Shown here: positions 11,523-23,891 of the stretch, piece after piece
Position numbering within the stretch: position 1 is the first letter of the stretch
How the letters are laid out: each line of letters begins with the position of its first letter
Source of the DNA: Owenia fusiformis
Lineage: Eukaryota > Annelida > Polychaeta > Sabellida > Oweniidae
Direction: 5' to 3'
NCBI GenBank assembly: GCA_903813345.2
Contig: CAIIXF020000004.1
Location: 26,537,985 to 26,601,984 of the forward strand
Length of the DNA stretch: 64,000 nucleotides
The notes under the pieces: model-generated
Database searches by the model: none
Seen by the model: the letters and a program-made list of their open reading frames with translations, nothing else
What the model was told of the DNA's origin: nothing
Position numbers and translations under genes: made by a program

Positions 11523-11720
11523 TCCGGCCTGTAGTCAAGGGAGGGGGTTCAGGGGTTTGAGCGAACCTCTCTGGCTAAAAGTTCTTTCAAAATCATACAG
11601 TTTTTTTCACCATTCTGAGCACTTTCCAAGTTACTAGTATACAATACAAACGGCAGTATTTCTAGAGATAACCAAAATTTTCAAAAAGGCCTTAGTTAAC
11701 CTTTAATGTCTGTATTTGGC
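11523..11720 (+). repeat. Dispersed repeat (GCCTGTAGCCAGG family)
   Basis: Begins CGGCCTGTAGTCAAGGGAGG, includes GTTTGAGCGAACC, then ATACAGTTTTTTTCACCATT and CTGAGCACTTT. Related copies occur at about 2000-2163 (minus), 47860-47942, 53550-53755, 59885-60082 and 61190-61275. There is no coding capacity, and the family type is not known to me. Confidence 0.6.
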
Positions 11721-11922
11721 TTGGTACACTATGCTCGTTACTTAGTCATTCCCTAGGGCACATCGAGTCATATTGTAACCCATGTTTTAATAACATGACC
11801 CTTTAATGGTTTAAAAACATTAGCCTTTAAATGCTTTGGAAGCAAGCCAGTCAATTTTATTGTACAGTTCAATAGCCAGGTGAATTCAAGGCAATCAAGC
11901 CAATTATCTTTTCTTTGCCTTA

Positions 11923-12583
11923 TGGCCTAGTCACATAGCCCGGCCGATGAGGTTACGATGAGCCAGCGATGCAATTTTCACCGAACTCGGCCGAACACCG
12001 GCCGGACATCCGTGGCGTGTGTTGCTTAAAACCGCATCGGTGGTAGCTCGGTGAAATTTTAACTTCGGAGTTAAATTTCACCGGGCTCTCACCGAGCTCC
12101 CTCATCATGTCATCGCAGCCCCATCGTAACCACATCGGAAAACACGTCGGCCGGTGCACGGCCGAGTATCGGCCGGTGTCCCGTGCATCTGAGACAACCA
12201 GAGGACGAGGTTTTTTAACGGACAGCGGCCGAGCTCCGGCTGATGTGGGACAGAGCATCGGCTTGTCACTGTTCAAAGCCCGTTAACAACCCGGCCGGCG
12301 ATCGCACGGTGTCCTGTTACCTGCTCGGGTACCGGCCGTATTCCTTCCGATGTCCGGCCGACCTCCGGCCGGTAGTTGCTGCCACATCGGCAGAAAAAAC
12401 TACCATTTTGAGACAGACTCCGTACGGTCACCGGCCAGTGTTCGGTCGGTCGCCTGAAGATGTCCGGACGGAGTCCGTTCACGTCACCGAGCTCTGCTTC
12501 CGATGAGGAGAGCTCGGTGGCACCAAAAAAATCCACCGAGCTCTACCGATGCCGGACATCGGCCGGGCTATGTGACTAGGCCA
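11923..12583. mobile_element. GC-rich MITE with TTA target duplication (Harbinger-like)
   Basis: Ends TGGCCTAGTCACATAGCCCG and its exact complement CGGGCTATGTGACTAGGCCA, each next to TTA. A 3-bp TTA/TAA duplication is a known trait of PIF/Harbinger elements. The interior is strikingly GC-rich against an AT-rich background, with dozens of CCGGCCG and CATCGG-like motifs. The 87-107-codon frames inside read on both strands and come from base composition, not coding. Confidence 0.75.
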
Positions 12584-12976
12584 TTAGCTGTACATATTTG
12601 GCATGACTCTGGATAAGGCTGGCAATCTTAGGCTTCAATCTTGTACAGTTGGTTTTGCTGAATTTATACGCAGGTACAATTTTATATTTTCCTATTGGCT
12701 TTACGTGGGTCACAATATGATAAATATATAAATCATCATCTATACGTAAAAGTATCACACTTATGGACATACAGAGCTGCGATGTAAATGATGAAGTAAG
12801 CAAACGCTTCATAAGTTAATAAGTTGATACGTTACAGGGAATAATGCCTCATGGGTACTGGGAACGATGAGTCTTATCACATCAGTCAATCAATCAGAGG
12901 GCGTGGTATCATGCGTATTGTTTTTGTCGTTAATCATATCATAATATTTGACTGCTTTTTTCACTAAGTACAAAAG
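12584..12976. other. Short spacer and left boundary of the tandem duplication
   Basis: No gene is seen. At 12838 the sequence GGAATAATGCCTCATGGGTA begins a block that repeats at 23766, marking the left edge of duplication unit A. Confidence 0.5.
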
Positions 12977-14194
12977 TTAAGAGACACTCTCGGTAATCAT
13001 AAACAGTATGAAAACGGAGTATCCACATACTATCCAAATCGATGGTTGTCTTGTTTGAGAGGACGAAACTGTGGCGTTGACAAATTGCGTTCCAGTTTTG
13101 ACATGTGATTTAGATTTCGTGATTAAACATAGTTCTCTTATTTCATTCGTACTCATGTATTCAGAAGGCCGATCCGTCATGTTGTTACCTCCGATTTCTA
13201 AATGTTTTAATTTCGGTAAATGTTCGCATATATCAGTTGGTATTTTACGTAGGTTATTGTTATTTAGAAGAAGGTATTCAAGACTATCAAGTCCTGAAAA
13301 TGCGCCAGATTCAACATATGTTAATTTATTGAAATTTATTGTTAAAAGTTGTAACACTGGCATACCACCGAACATGCCAGGATAAAGCCTTGTGAGTTTA
13401 TTCCTAGACAAATGTAAGGAATCACAATGTTTCAAATTAGAAAAAGACCCAGGCTCTATCATTGATATCTTATTAAATGCGAGGTCGATGCTCTTTAGCG
13501 AGGGTACATTTCCGAACATGTTTTCCGTCACATTTGTCAGTTTATTAGCAAATAATAATATTGAACTTAATGATTGCAAGTTAGAAAATGCACCTGTTTC
13601 TATGACTGAAATCGCATTGTTTTGAAGTTCAAGTTGTTGCAAGGATTTAAGGTTGTTGAACATTCTCGTTGTCAAAATTCTGAGTTTGTTTCTTTTCAAT
13701 TTGAGTATTTGTAATGCTTGCAAACCAAGAAATACCTCGGATTCAATCTCTTTAATATCATTGTCGTAAAGGTTGAGAACTTGTAATGATGTAAGGCTCT
13801 TGAAAATTCCATTTTTTAATAGCGAAAGTTTATTTCTATGAAGATAAATGCTTTGCAATGATAACAAGGCTGAAAATGCCCCAGTTTCTATCTCTGATAT
13901 TTCGTTTTCCTGTACACGAATCGACAAAAGGGATGACAGGTTACTGAATATTCCGGTTTTTAAGATTTTAAGATTGTTTCCCTGCAAGAATATCATTTTC
14001 AATGATTTCAGACCTGAAAATGCCTCAGGTGAAATCGCTGATATTCTGTTGTGGCTAAGGTCCAAATTCTCCAAATGTGTGACGTCACCGAACATGCCTT
14101 GTGTTACTATGGTGATGTTGTTCCAGCTCATATCTATGTCTTTGCTGTTTTGCAAGGGAGTCACAGCTTTTACTAGAACCTGAACACATACCAT
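12977..14194 (-). CDS. Leucine-rich-repeat protein, intact copy A
   Basis: A 405-residue frame from the Met at 14194, where a hydrophobic leader VCVQVLVKAVTPLQ follows. The frame stays open to 14371, but those extra residues derive from a mariner-like terminus (CAGGGTGGGCCAAAAAG), and copy B shares only the part from the leader onward. About 13 LRRs of 24 residues follow the extracellular pattern (for example LENLDLSHNRISAISPEAFS). A C-terminal hydrophobic stretch (IWIVCGYSVFILFMI) suggests a membrane anchor. Cysteine-rich LRR caps are weak or absent and no signalling tail is present. The role is unknown; secreted or surface recognition is the usual job of such proteins. It is an uninterrupted exon, and its paralogue lies 11 kb to the right. 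Confidence 0.8.
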   Translation of the reverse strand: MVCVQVLVKAVTPLQNSKDIDMSWNNITIVTQGMFGDVTHLENLDLSHNRISAISPEAFSGLKSLKMIFLQGNNLKILKTGIFSNLSSLLSIRVQENEISEIETGAFSALLSLQSIYLHRNKLSLLKNGIFKSLTSLQVLNLYDNDIKEIESEVFLGLQALQILKLKRNKLRILTTRMFNNLKSLQQLELQNNAISVIETGAFSNLQSLSSILLFANKLTNVTENMFGNVPSLKSIDLAFNKISMIEPGSFSNLKHCDSLHLSRNKLTRLYPGMFGGMPVLQLLTINFNKLTYVESGAFSGLDSLEYLLLNNNNLRKIPTDICEHLPKLKHLEIGGNNMTDRPSEYMSTNEIRELCLITKSKSHVKTGTQFVNATVSSSQTRQPSIWIVCGYSVFILFMITESVS

Positions 14195-15157
14195 CAAAAA
14201 CACACTCTGAAATAATACAAATGTAAATAGCTGAAACGAAACTGAATGTACATGTACAGGGTGGGCCAAAAAGTCATATTTTTTATTTCGATAACTGTTT
14301 TGAAAATGCATAAATTTCCATAAAATTTTGGCAGGATATGCAGAAAAAATCAATTTTACAAATGTTCCCAAAGTTGGATAAATAAATCTTAACTGTTTTG
14401 AAAGGAATTTTAAGTGAAGGCGTAATTCGATTTAAAATTTGGTTTGTAAATGAAGTTGCAATCCATATATTTAGTCACTCGCTTTTGTTACACTAACTAG
14501 TTTAAGCTTGCAATGTTTTTCACAACCTAGACGTGAACGGAAAATATTTGAGCGATGCATTTGTATGTGCGATTGGTCTAACATATGTACACTCCCCTCC
14601 ATAAGTTTGGCAACCTTAGCTCCCCCATCGGACTACGTGTTAAAGCCTCTTTACCTTTGAAGTTTTATTTACTTAACCTGCGATGAAAATACACATATTA
14701 TGCAATGTGTTTAGGCAGAATCTAGTTAAATTAGCATATGATTTTAATGTTACATTCAAATGGTTCCTGTAAATTGACAATACAGGTAATCGAATAGTAA
14801 ATATGATTTTCTGTAAAGTTCAAAAGATCAGACTGAAAATAAGAGTTTTGCTTGTTGTGAAAAGTTGAGATTTTTTTTTAAAAATGAACGATTTTTTCTG
14901 TCTTAGGTAAAACACAAGGAAATGTCATAAATCTTAACATGGTTTGCATTTTTAATCTATATGATGTATCAACATTATATTGTAACCTTTAAAGCAACTT
15001 GGCTTGCCAAAGGAATGGTGTATTTGCACCAAATATAACATTATAACAAGGCGTCTTAAGTCACATCCGTAATCACTTAAATAAAGGATACCTTAATAAT
15101 GATATTATTGGTGAAATATGATTGAGAAGTAAGCTGATTAGTACCTTTAATATACCT
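14195..15157. other. Upstream of the LRR gene, no gene seen
   Basis: Holds a mariner-like terminus from about 14258, shared with unit B at 26213, then AT-rich sequence that diverges between the two units after about 14560. Promoter elements for the LRR gene were not recognisable. Confidence 0.45.
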
Positions 15158-15840
15158 TGGGTCTTTAGCTTCAATATTTTCACTCATTAATTCAGTTGAT
15201 TTAAAACAATTAGATCAAATTAACACAATATTTGAATTCACAATATGTATTTATGTCATACTAAACATAAAATAAATAAAAAACATAAAATGATAAAATC
15301 ATAATTTCAAAAAGTGGTCCGAGTTGTCTTGGGTCTTTAGCTTCAATATTTGTTCTTAATTCTCATCAATTAAGTTGATTTTAAACAATTACATCAAATT
15401 AACACAATATTTGAATTCAAAATATGTATAATATGTCATACTAAACATAAAATAAAAAATAAAAACCAGATCATGATAAAAATCATAATCTCAAAAAGTC
15501 CGAGTTGTCTTGGGTCTTTAGCTTCAATATTTTCTTCTTAACTCTCATCAATTAAGTTGATTTTAAACAATTACATCAAATTAACACAATATTTGAATTC
15601 AAAATATGTATAATATGTCATACTAAACATAAAATAAAAAATAAAAACCATATCATGATAAAAATCATAATCTCAAAAAGTGGTCCGAGTTGTCTTGGGT
15701 CTTTAGCTTCAATATTAAAACCCCATATTATGATGTTAATATCATTATTTCAAGTGGTCCGAGTTGTCTTGGGTCCGAGACTCCCGAGTTGTCCATGCAG
15801 GGTCCGAGTTGTCCTGGGTCCGAGTTGTCCAGTTACCTTT
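15158..15840 (+). repeat. Tandem array of about 170-190 bp units
   Basis: CTTGGGTCTTTAGCTTCAAT recurs at about 15158, 15329, 15508 and 15698. Units share a TTAACACAATATTTGAATTC core and CATACTAAACATAAAATAAA. The array ends in short GGTCCGAGTTGTC repeats (15750-15830). It is not present at the equivalent place in unit B. Confidence 0.75.
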
Positions 15841-16994
15841 TATTTTGATCAAACATTGATAATGAAACTATTTTTACATTTAATTCTATCAGATATTTTC
15901 CGGGCAGATTTACAGACAGTTATGGGTGCACACCCTTTGCAATTTATATAAATTAAGATATACATACCCTCATAATGTTAAATGCCATTGTACGATATAG
16001 ATGAGCGTCGCTTGGGTTTTCGTTTTGTAATTGCAATTCCAGTACTATATCTAGTATTTATATTATCTTCTGGAAAATTAGAGGGGTATAATTAAAATTG
16101 CAAATAGAAAATCGTGATTTCGCCAACTTTGTCCACAAATTAAAAATCCCTTCCACAGCTGTTGCTTGTGACCATTAGTGTTCAGATTCTTTCATCTTAA
16201 TATTAGTAATCAGTAATTCAGACGCTCACTATAATGCGATATGCTATGAAAAGACAGTTCTCCTTTTATGTGTTTTAATAAAGTATTATTTAGTAATTGC
16301 ATGGGGTCTCCCACCTTCATCAGATGTTTCGTAATTTGTTGTTAATAAACTTTCACGACATTCTGTTTTTATCAGATGCTAATTTATTGCTTGAAAACAG
16401 CGTTATTTGATGAATATGGGTTAGTTGGACTTCAGATATGTTTTCGAAATTCCCCAGCATTGTTATTTCTCATTTTCACGTTTAAAGTTTGTCCTTGGTT
16501 TAGGTAATAGACTGGATGCAAGTAGAAATAATCTTGATTTACGTCATTAAATATTAAAAATTCAGTCAATGTGATGTCATATTATATTTGAAATATACAT
16601 CTAAAAGTACATCTAGAAATATGGTTTCGAAAAGTGTTTATCAACTTTGAAAATTTAATTTTTTTTGAAAATGTGATTTCTAGTTCGGGTTGATTCCCCA
16701 TGTTAGAAAATCACAAAAAGTGAAATATCTGTTCTTATATTGGACAGATAACATTTTCTTTTACTGGACGTATTTTGGCATACTACTAGTTAAATACTAG
16801 TTAAATTTGCATAACTATTAGATACATAAGGGTTTATATGAAAATTGGACCACTAAAACAGATGTAATTTAAGTTAAAGGGAACTTTCTACTATACTCGC
16901 CATGCTATCTGATCCGAACGAGCCACCTGGTAGTGAAACTGGTTACTACCTACTCGCATCGTTATTCGTGCCTTTGGTATGACTGAAGATTATC

Positions 16995-17400
16995 TATAGT
17001 AAAATTATAAATGTTTGTGAGTACTTCGAATTTAAAAAATAAGCAATCAAATTACCAAATTGAAACAATTTATGTAAAAATAGAAACATTTATATTTATC
17101 CAAACTTTTGTTTATTTTAGTTTGTTTTGTAGTTTAGCTATCATATCTATGTCCTCTTATATTTTGATACTTCTCTGCCATGTTATTTTCGGGAAAATTA
17201 ACATGGCTGAAACTTCCTAAATTACAAAAGGCCACAGCTTTGCTGCACATTATACATTACTATCTGAAATATACAAAAGTTAGGATAAATATAAATGTTT
17301 CTATTTTTACATAAACTGTTTCAATTTGTTCATTTGATTGCTTATTTTTTAAATTCAAAGTACTCACAAGCATTTATAATTTTACTATAAACATTAAACC
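16995..17400. mobile_element. Foldback hairpin element, about 400 bp
   Basis: TATAGTAAAATTATAAATGT at about 16996 is matched by ACATTTATA-type sequence ending TTTACTATA near 17390. Arms of roughly 110 bp include ATAAGCAATCAAATTACC and its complement. The 69-codon frame inside is not protein-like. Confidence 0.65.
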
Positions 17401-17910
17401 TCAAAGCGCGTTTTTGTTTTATTGGCCAAATAAGTGTCACACAACATAGTTCAAATGTACGCGAGAAAATGTTTATTCTGCGTGTTCTAATAAGAAAAAT
17501 GCAAGTACAACATGTACAATGTTTTATATTGCTGAAAATATGTTGAGGGAGGTCCGTTGCAATTTCACAATTTTATTGAAAATAAGCCTGGCTGTAATCG
17601 GCTGCTGTGCCCATAGAGTAGAAAGAACAGATATCCGTCATTGACGTCACTGACCACACATCGTTATAAAGACGGATTACAAAATGGAACTTCCATCGGA
17701 GGATTTCTTTATTTTCATCGTTTTCATCAAGAAGGAAGTCGGGTAATATCCAAATATTTTAATTGAATGTTAAAAGTAACATCCACTTACTGAAAAGCTA
17801 GTCAGGCACGAGCAAATATTTCCAGCAGCTCCAATAATCGAGTGAGAATTCCTCACTTCAGCAACGTTATCTGGTGATTCGCTTTTCAGTAACCGGATGT
17901 TACTATTAAC

Positions 17911-18414
17911 ATACCGGATTTTCTCGCATATACGCCCCCCCCCTAAATTTAGGCCCATGGGCCAAAGATCGAATGTAGTACGCTTATACGCCCATGGGCC
18001 TATAAAAATGAATATTTATTGATTTTTTTTCAATAAATTCAAGAGTATTTTGTCACTAGCAGATCGTTCTGTTACTTCTGTACTTTGTTTTAACATTAAG
18101 TTCAACGCTGTGCCGTAAGTGGCAGTGGTGGATCGTTCTGTTGTTACTTTGTTTCAACATTAAGTCCAAGGTTGTAGGTGACATTTCCTTTATAATTCTT
18201 ACAAAACATGCGGTAGGACTACAACAGTAGGTACGGTAGTCTTTGAGGAACCATTGTATTCATCAGCTCCTCTCACCTTTACGCCCACTGGGCCAAAAAT
18301 CGAAAGTAGTACACTTATACGCCCATGGGCGAAAAATAAGAGGTAAAATAACAGACGAAATTACCCCTTCTTTCAGTTATACGCCCAGGGCTTATATGCG
18401 AGAAAATCCGGTAT
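17911..18414. mobile_element. MITE with ACCGGATTTTCTCGCATATA ends
   Basis: ATACCGGATTTTCTCGCATA begins the left end, and the right end is TATGCGAGAAAATCCGGTAT. CGCCCATGGGCC and TTATACGCCCATGGGC-type motifs repeat inside. Non-coding. The element appears confined to unit A. Confidence 0.7.
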
Positions 18415-19735
18415 GGGTAAAATATTTGGATACAAATCGACCCCTATCTTGGAGAAAATGATGAAAATAAGAATTTCCTATATATATATATATATCGGAA
18501 CAACTAACCGACATACATTTTACCGGACAACCTCAGGTGCGACTTGATTATTAAACTTTATTTACGTTAGTCAATAATTTGGTGTTCATGAGCAACCCAT
18601 TTGACTTATTAGCATCGTGAGATATCACAGCCTTCTCAGTTTCCTTCTAGTTTCCTTCTTGTGCATTGCAGAGATGGTCTGAGTATCAGAATGGCTTATT
18701 AGTAATGATAATGTGATTTGTTATTATTTGTCTGTTCCTTAATAATGGTTTATCGGAAGACTGTTAGATGTTAATAGGGTACTTTCAAAAATATACTAAA
18801 CAATACATTGAGACAAACACAGTATCTTATACATTTCTAGGGGCTAGGTATAGTAGAGTGAGATTCCCAGATCTGCACATATCAGGTGTTAAAAAGAAAA
18901 CAAAATAAAATATTGAATAGAAATAAATGATTGATTTTATTAAATCTCATCAACCACATAAAGACTGTGTGTACAGCAAGATGTCAGCTTTGTTACTTTA
19001 GTTACAAGATCAGTTACCATAGCAACAAGATCAAACACAATAGTTACAAGATCAAATACCTAGTAACTGAGTACCATAGTATGTTTTGTCAGGATTTCCG
19101 ATTCTGAACATGTTAAATTAAATCTCAAATTCTTGTAACTCACTAAAACCACCTTCAGGAATTGAGATTCTATGAAAATGAGAGAAAATTGAATAGCAAA
19201 TTGCCAAATTAATTCCCGATTCCTGTGTGCAGTACCTCTTTTAGAGAGACATATGAATTATAATTTTAAGAAATAGAATATTTTATCATAATACTACAAG
19301 ACAATCGCTTTAAGGATTATATTCCTCACAATGCTACTCAGTTTGTTCTTGAAAACGCATTTTTACAAATATCAATTCTCACTTATATCGTAATTGGTCA
19401 TATATATTGCAACATAAATGCAATGTCTCATAACAGAAATGCAATGTAATCACTGGTTTAAACCTGGCAAGAAAACTGTTCTTACATACAGGGTGTGTCA
19501 CTGTGAAATGCAATATTTCTTTTTTCATTAATATCTTCATGAATCACCCTGTATTTAATATATCCAAAATTAGGAATAAGGAATCACTAAAAATCTTCAA
19601 GTACTATGCAATGTGCGTAATATACAGGATAATATTAATACAAAAAATTACCTCCCTGACTTCTGAACAAATGACTTAGGTCTTGCTGACACTAACAAAC
19701 CATTTTCTGGCTGTCAGCCTGTACAACATCATATT

Positions 19736-22700
19736 ACTGGATGAGCGTGGTGTAAAGGTGGTTTTGAAAAGTAGCAAATTTCTCTTCATATAGGTTATTT
19801 GTGGTTTATTATTATACATTGATTCTGAAATCATTGGTGTCTAGTTTTTCAGCGTTTTGGAAATATTCAGATTTATACCCCCTGGTGTAATTTTAAGGGG
19901 GGTACTTGGAAAGCCATATATCATTCCTAGAATATAGACCCAATCATCTTGATTTTTCCAGGTAATCATGAACTTATCATGTCCTACCACTATAACAAGT
20001 TTCATTAAAGTTGATCAACTGGTTGCTATGGAAATGGAGATCATATGTTAAAAAGTACACATTTTCGTCAAAATGTAAGATACCCCATGAGACAAAACAC
20101 ATATTATTTTCATGAAATTGGAAGGAATCACCATGAAACCATTTTAGAAAATTTATTCAAAGTATATTTGATAATATTAAATCAACTGCTGTTTTATCTT
20201 ATCCACACAGTGGAATCTATTGCTGATGATTATATGGCAATGCAAGTAAATTTAGAAAGGGGATGTGGCACTTTTCCAAAGAATTCTTTATTTGTGTTCA
20301 ACCTTTTGAAGAAAATAAGTAACCATTTGTCCTGAAATTAACAGATATAATTCACATCATTGACTATCATGGAAAATTTCATCAGTGTTGGATAACTGGT
20401 TACTATGGTAAACAGATTTATACCCCATTGGTATGATTTTAAGGGGGGTACAATGAAAGCCATCTATAATTCCTAGAATATACAGCCATTCATCTTGATA
20501 TTTACAGGTAATCATCTACTTATAATGCACTACCACTATGACAAGTTTCATTAATGTTTAACACTTGGTAGCTATGGTAACAGAAATAATTTATTAAAAA
20601 ATACACATTAAGGAGATACTATGTATAATTCCTGGAATATTCAATTAATCATCTTGATATTTATGGGTAATCATCTGCTTATCATGTCTTACCAGTATGA
20701 CAAGTGCCATCAATGTTGGTCAATTGGTTGCTATGGTAACAGAAATCATTTCTTAAAAATTGCACTTCAAGGGGGTAATGTATAATTCCCAGAATATTTA
20801 ATCAATCATCTTGATATTTACAGGTAATCATCTGCTTATCATGTCCTACCAGTATGACAAGTGCCATCAATGCTGGTCAATTGGTTGCTCTGGTAACAGA
20901 AATAATTTGTTAAAAAGTGCACATTACGGGGGTACTATGAAAGCCATGTATAATTCCAAGAATATTCAATCAATCATCTTGATATTTACGGGTAATCATC
21001 CGTTTACATATGTCCTACCAGTATAACAAGTGCCTCAATGTTGGTAATTTGGTTGCTATGGTAACAGAAATCATTTGTTAAAAGAGTACACATTTTCGTA
21101 AAAATCTAAGACTCATGTAACCTTTGACATTAAGCACATAATATGTTCATCATTTTTGGAATAACATTTCATAAAACTTATCACATCTCATCAATCACAA
21201 CAGTGGACGCTTTATTGCCATCACTGGTCATCAACGTGTTACGCAGTAAACACGATACAAAAATATGTCATATTCCGCAACGAATATGGCATATTGACTT
21301 GCGGTGTATGACAGATTCACTTGCGGTATATGGCATACACACTAACCAATAAGAACGTGATACGGAAGTGCGCAATTGTCAATTGCATCGATTGAATGAA
21401 CAAGTAAAACGTTATAAATTATTATAGTGATTACTGAATCAACAGTTCTGTGTATCGAATATATTAACTTAGCAGAAGTATCAGTCATCAATCTCAGGTA
21501 ATAAACTTACTCAATCAATCCAGGATTCATATATTAGTACTCGACGCACTAACTATATTAGTAATCCAGCGTAGTTTTACATTAAGAGTCGATTCGCGCA
21601 ACCAATCAAATCAAGGCTTTCTGTATCACATTTTCACCTGCAGTATATGTCATATTCACCTGTGGTGTATGGCATATTCCGCAAGTGAGTATGACATATT
21701 CCGCAAGTGAGTATCAGGTATTCACTGAAATCAATGTATCGCATATTCACTGCGGAATATCGCATACTCACCTGCGGAATATGCCATATACCGCAGGTGA
21801 GTATGGCATATTCACCCGTATCACAAATAATGCGCAACCATAAATGTATGCCATATACCGCGTAACACAACGGACATGTTTTACACTCAGAGTTATACAT
21901 GCTGTTGTTCTCAACTTCTTTTTATGTCTGATGGTTTTTTTCAACTGTTCATTGTTTTTAGAATTCATTAAGAAGCATTTCCAGTATTTTTAAATGGGTG
22001 TAATAGTTGTATATATCTCTTAGTTTGTTTATTACAAGTGACGTGGGTAACTTGTTGATGGCAAAATAGAGCCAAATTGGCCAGACCAACCCATTCCATC
22101 TCATGATCTCATTAGACATATAGTCACATAAAGATTGCAACGGATGCTTTGACAGAAGTAGACGTTGAAAGATCTATGAATGAGGATTTTGATGCAAATG
22201 ATATAAAAGATGACTAAGTGAGATCAGCTCATAATTTACTATGTCCCTACGCATAATGTGACAGCCGCATTCTGCATAGTTTTATTATCATAAGCAAATA
22301 CAATATATCAAATGGCCCAGATGAAATATCCATTGATTAAATATTATCAGACATACTCAAAATAGGTTTTTAAAAATGTTTTCATGCTAATTCCTCCCAA
22401 TTTGATGAAGATTTTCAATGTCTTAGGGTGTGTCTTTAAATTTTACGAAATGTGTACTTTTTTAACAAATAGATTTCTACCCACATTTGACCCACATTGA
22501 TGAAACTTGTCATCATGGTAGGACATGATAAGTAGTAGATTGTCTGTAAATATCATAATGATTGTTTTGATATTTAAGGAATTATAAATGGCTTTCATAG
22601 TACGCCTTAATGTGTAATTTTTAACAAATGATTTCTGTTACCATAGCAACCATTTGCCCCGCATTTATGAACTTTGTCATAGTGGAAGAACATGGTGAGT

Positions 22701-23657
22701 AGATAACTACCTGCCAATAACAAGATGATTGGTTAGATATTCTAGGAATTATATATGGCTTTCATAGTACCTCCCTTAATGTGTACTTTTGAAAAAATGA
22801 TTTATGTTTCCATAGCAACCAATTGATACACATTGATGAAAATTGTCATGGTTGTAAGACATAATATGTAGACGATTACCTGTAAATATCAAAATGATTG
22901 GCTGTATATTCTAGGAATAATAGATGGCTTTCATTGTACCCCCATTAAAAATCATACCAAGGGGTATAAATCTGCATAGTATAGTAACCAGTAAACCAAC
23001 ACTGATTAAACTTTCCATGATAGTCAAACATAATGATGTGAATAATATCTGTAAATAACAGGACAATTGGTTATTTATTTTCTTCAAAAATTTGGACACA
23101 AGTTAAGAATTCTTTGGAAAAGTGCCACGTCCCCTTTCTAAATTAATTTGCATTGCCATATAATCATGAGCAATAGATTTCACTGTGTGGATAGGATAAA
23201 ACAGCACTTGATTTAATATTATCAAACATACTCTGAATAAGTTTTCTAAAATGTTTTTATGGTGTTTCTTTCCAATTTCATTAAAATAATATGTTTTTTG
23301 TCTCATGGGGTGTCTTACATTTTGACGAAAATGTGTACTTTTTGACATATGATCTCCGTTTCCATAGCAACCAGTTGACTAACTTTGATGAAACTTATTA
23401 CTTTTGTAGGACATGATAAGTACATGATTACCTGTAAATATCAAAATGATTGGTTGTAAATTCTAGGAATTTTACATGGCCTTCCTAGTACCCCCCTCAA
23501 AATCAAACAAGGGGGTATAAATCTGAATATTTCCAAAACGCTGAAAAACTAGACACTAGTATTTTCAGAATCAATGTAGAATCATAAACCACAAATTACC
23601 TACATAAAGAGAAATTTGCTATTTTTCAAAACCACTTTTACACCGCGCTCATCCAGT
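19736..23657. mobile_element. 3922-bp foldback transposon with tandem subrepeats
   Basis: Ends ACTGGATGAGCG and CGCTCATCCAGT, flanked by the 5-bp duplication ATATT at 19731-19735 and 23658-23662. The unoccupied site is visible in unit B at 32699-32703, so the ends are exact. Arms of about 1.3 kb are inverted copies, each built of roughly 160-bp tandem units that include AATCATCTTGATATTTACAG and GGTAATCATCTGCTTATCAT. No transposase frame is present. The structure resembles foldback elements such as those known from sea urchin and Drosophila. A second inverted element sits in the centre (21234-21872). Confidence 0.8.
21234..21872. repeat. Central palindrome-rich array inside the foldback element
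   Basis: Bounded by GTGTTACGC and GCGTAACAC. Within it, motifs of the type TGCGGTATATGGCATA and TATGCCATATACCGCA recur more than ten times in both orientations, with ATTCACCTGCGG between them. It looks like a nested element with internal palindromic repeats. Non-coding. Confidence 0.6.
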
Positions 23658-23891
23658 ATATTATTATATACAAAGTTCCAAACTCACTCTTGTATTTCCA
23701 AGGAATATCAAACTTTAGATATGAAAATACAACCCAATTTTATGAACTATTTGCTTTGGAGCTTTGGAATAATGCCTCATGGGTACTGGGAACGATGAGT
23801 CTTATCACATCAGTCAATCAATCAGAGGGCGTGGTAGTATGCGTATTATTTTTGTCGTTAATCATATCATAATATTTGACTGCTTTCTTCA

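Larger units (their letters stand above)
15917..19735. other. Non-coding body of duplication unit A
   Basis: About 3.8 kb without a gene. From GGGTGCACACCCTTTGCAAT onward it aligns to unit B from about 28592. It contains a foldback hairpin (16995-17400), a MITE (17911-18414), a TA repeat near 18481, and a tiny TA-flanked inverted element at about 19488-19553 whose twin is at 32456-32522. Confidence 0.5.
12838..23766 (+). repeat. Tandem segmental duplication, unit A
   Basis: Unit A starts at GGAATAATGCCTCATGGGTA. Its last shared sequence is the CAACCCAATTTTATGAACTA block at 23731-23750. The same beginning is found at 23766 and the same end near 32771-32801, in direct orientation. The unit contains the intact LRR gene, a roughly 180-bp satellite, a 17.9 kb MITE and a 3922-bp foldback element that is absent from unit B. 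Confidence 0.85.

Noticed and set aside
11953-12536. Frames of 87-107 codons in the GC-rich block
   Set aside because: Open on both strands because of base composition within a MITE with perfect ends.
13071-14183. Plus-strand frames of 77-111 codons opposite the LRR gene
   Set aside because: Mirror frames of the leucine-rich repeat. The same shadows appear opposite copy B at 25344-26135.
14195-14371. Longer start for LRR copy A (464 residues)
   Set aside because: The extra 59 residues are translated transposon terminus, and a signal-like leader follows the Met at 14194.
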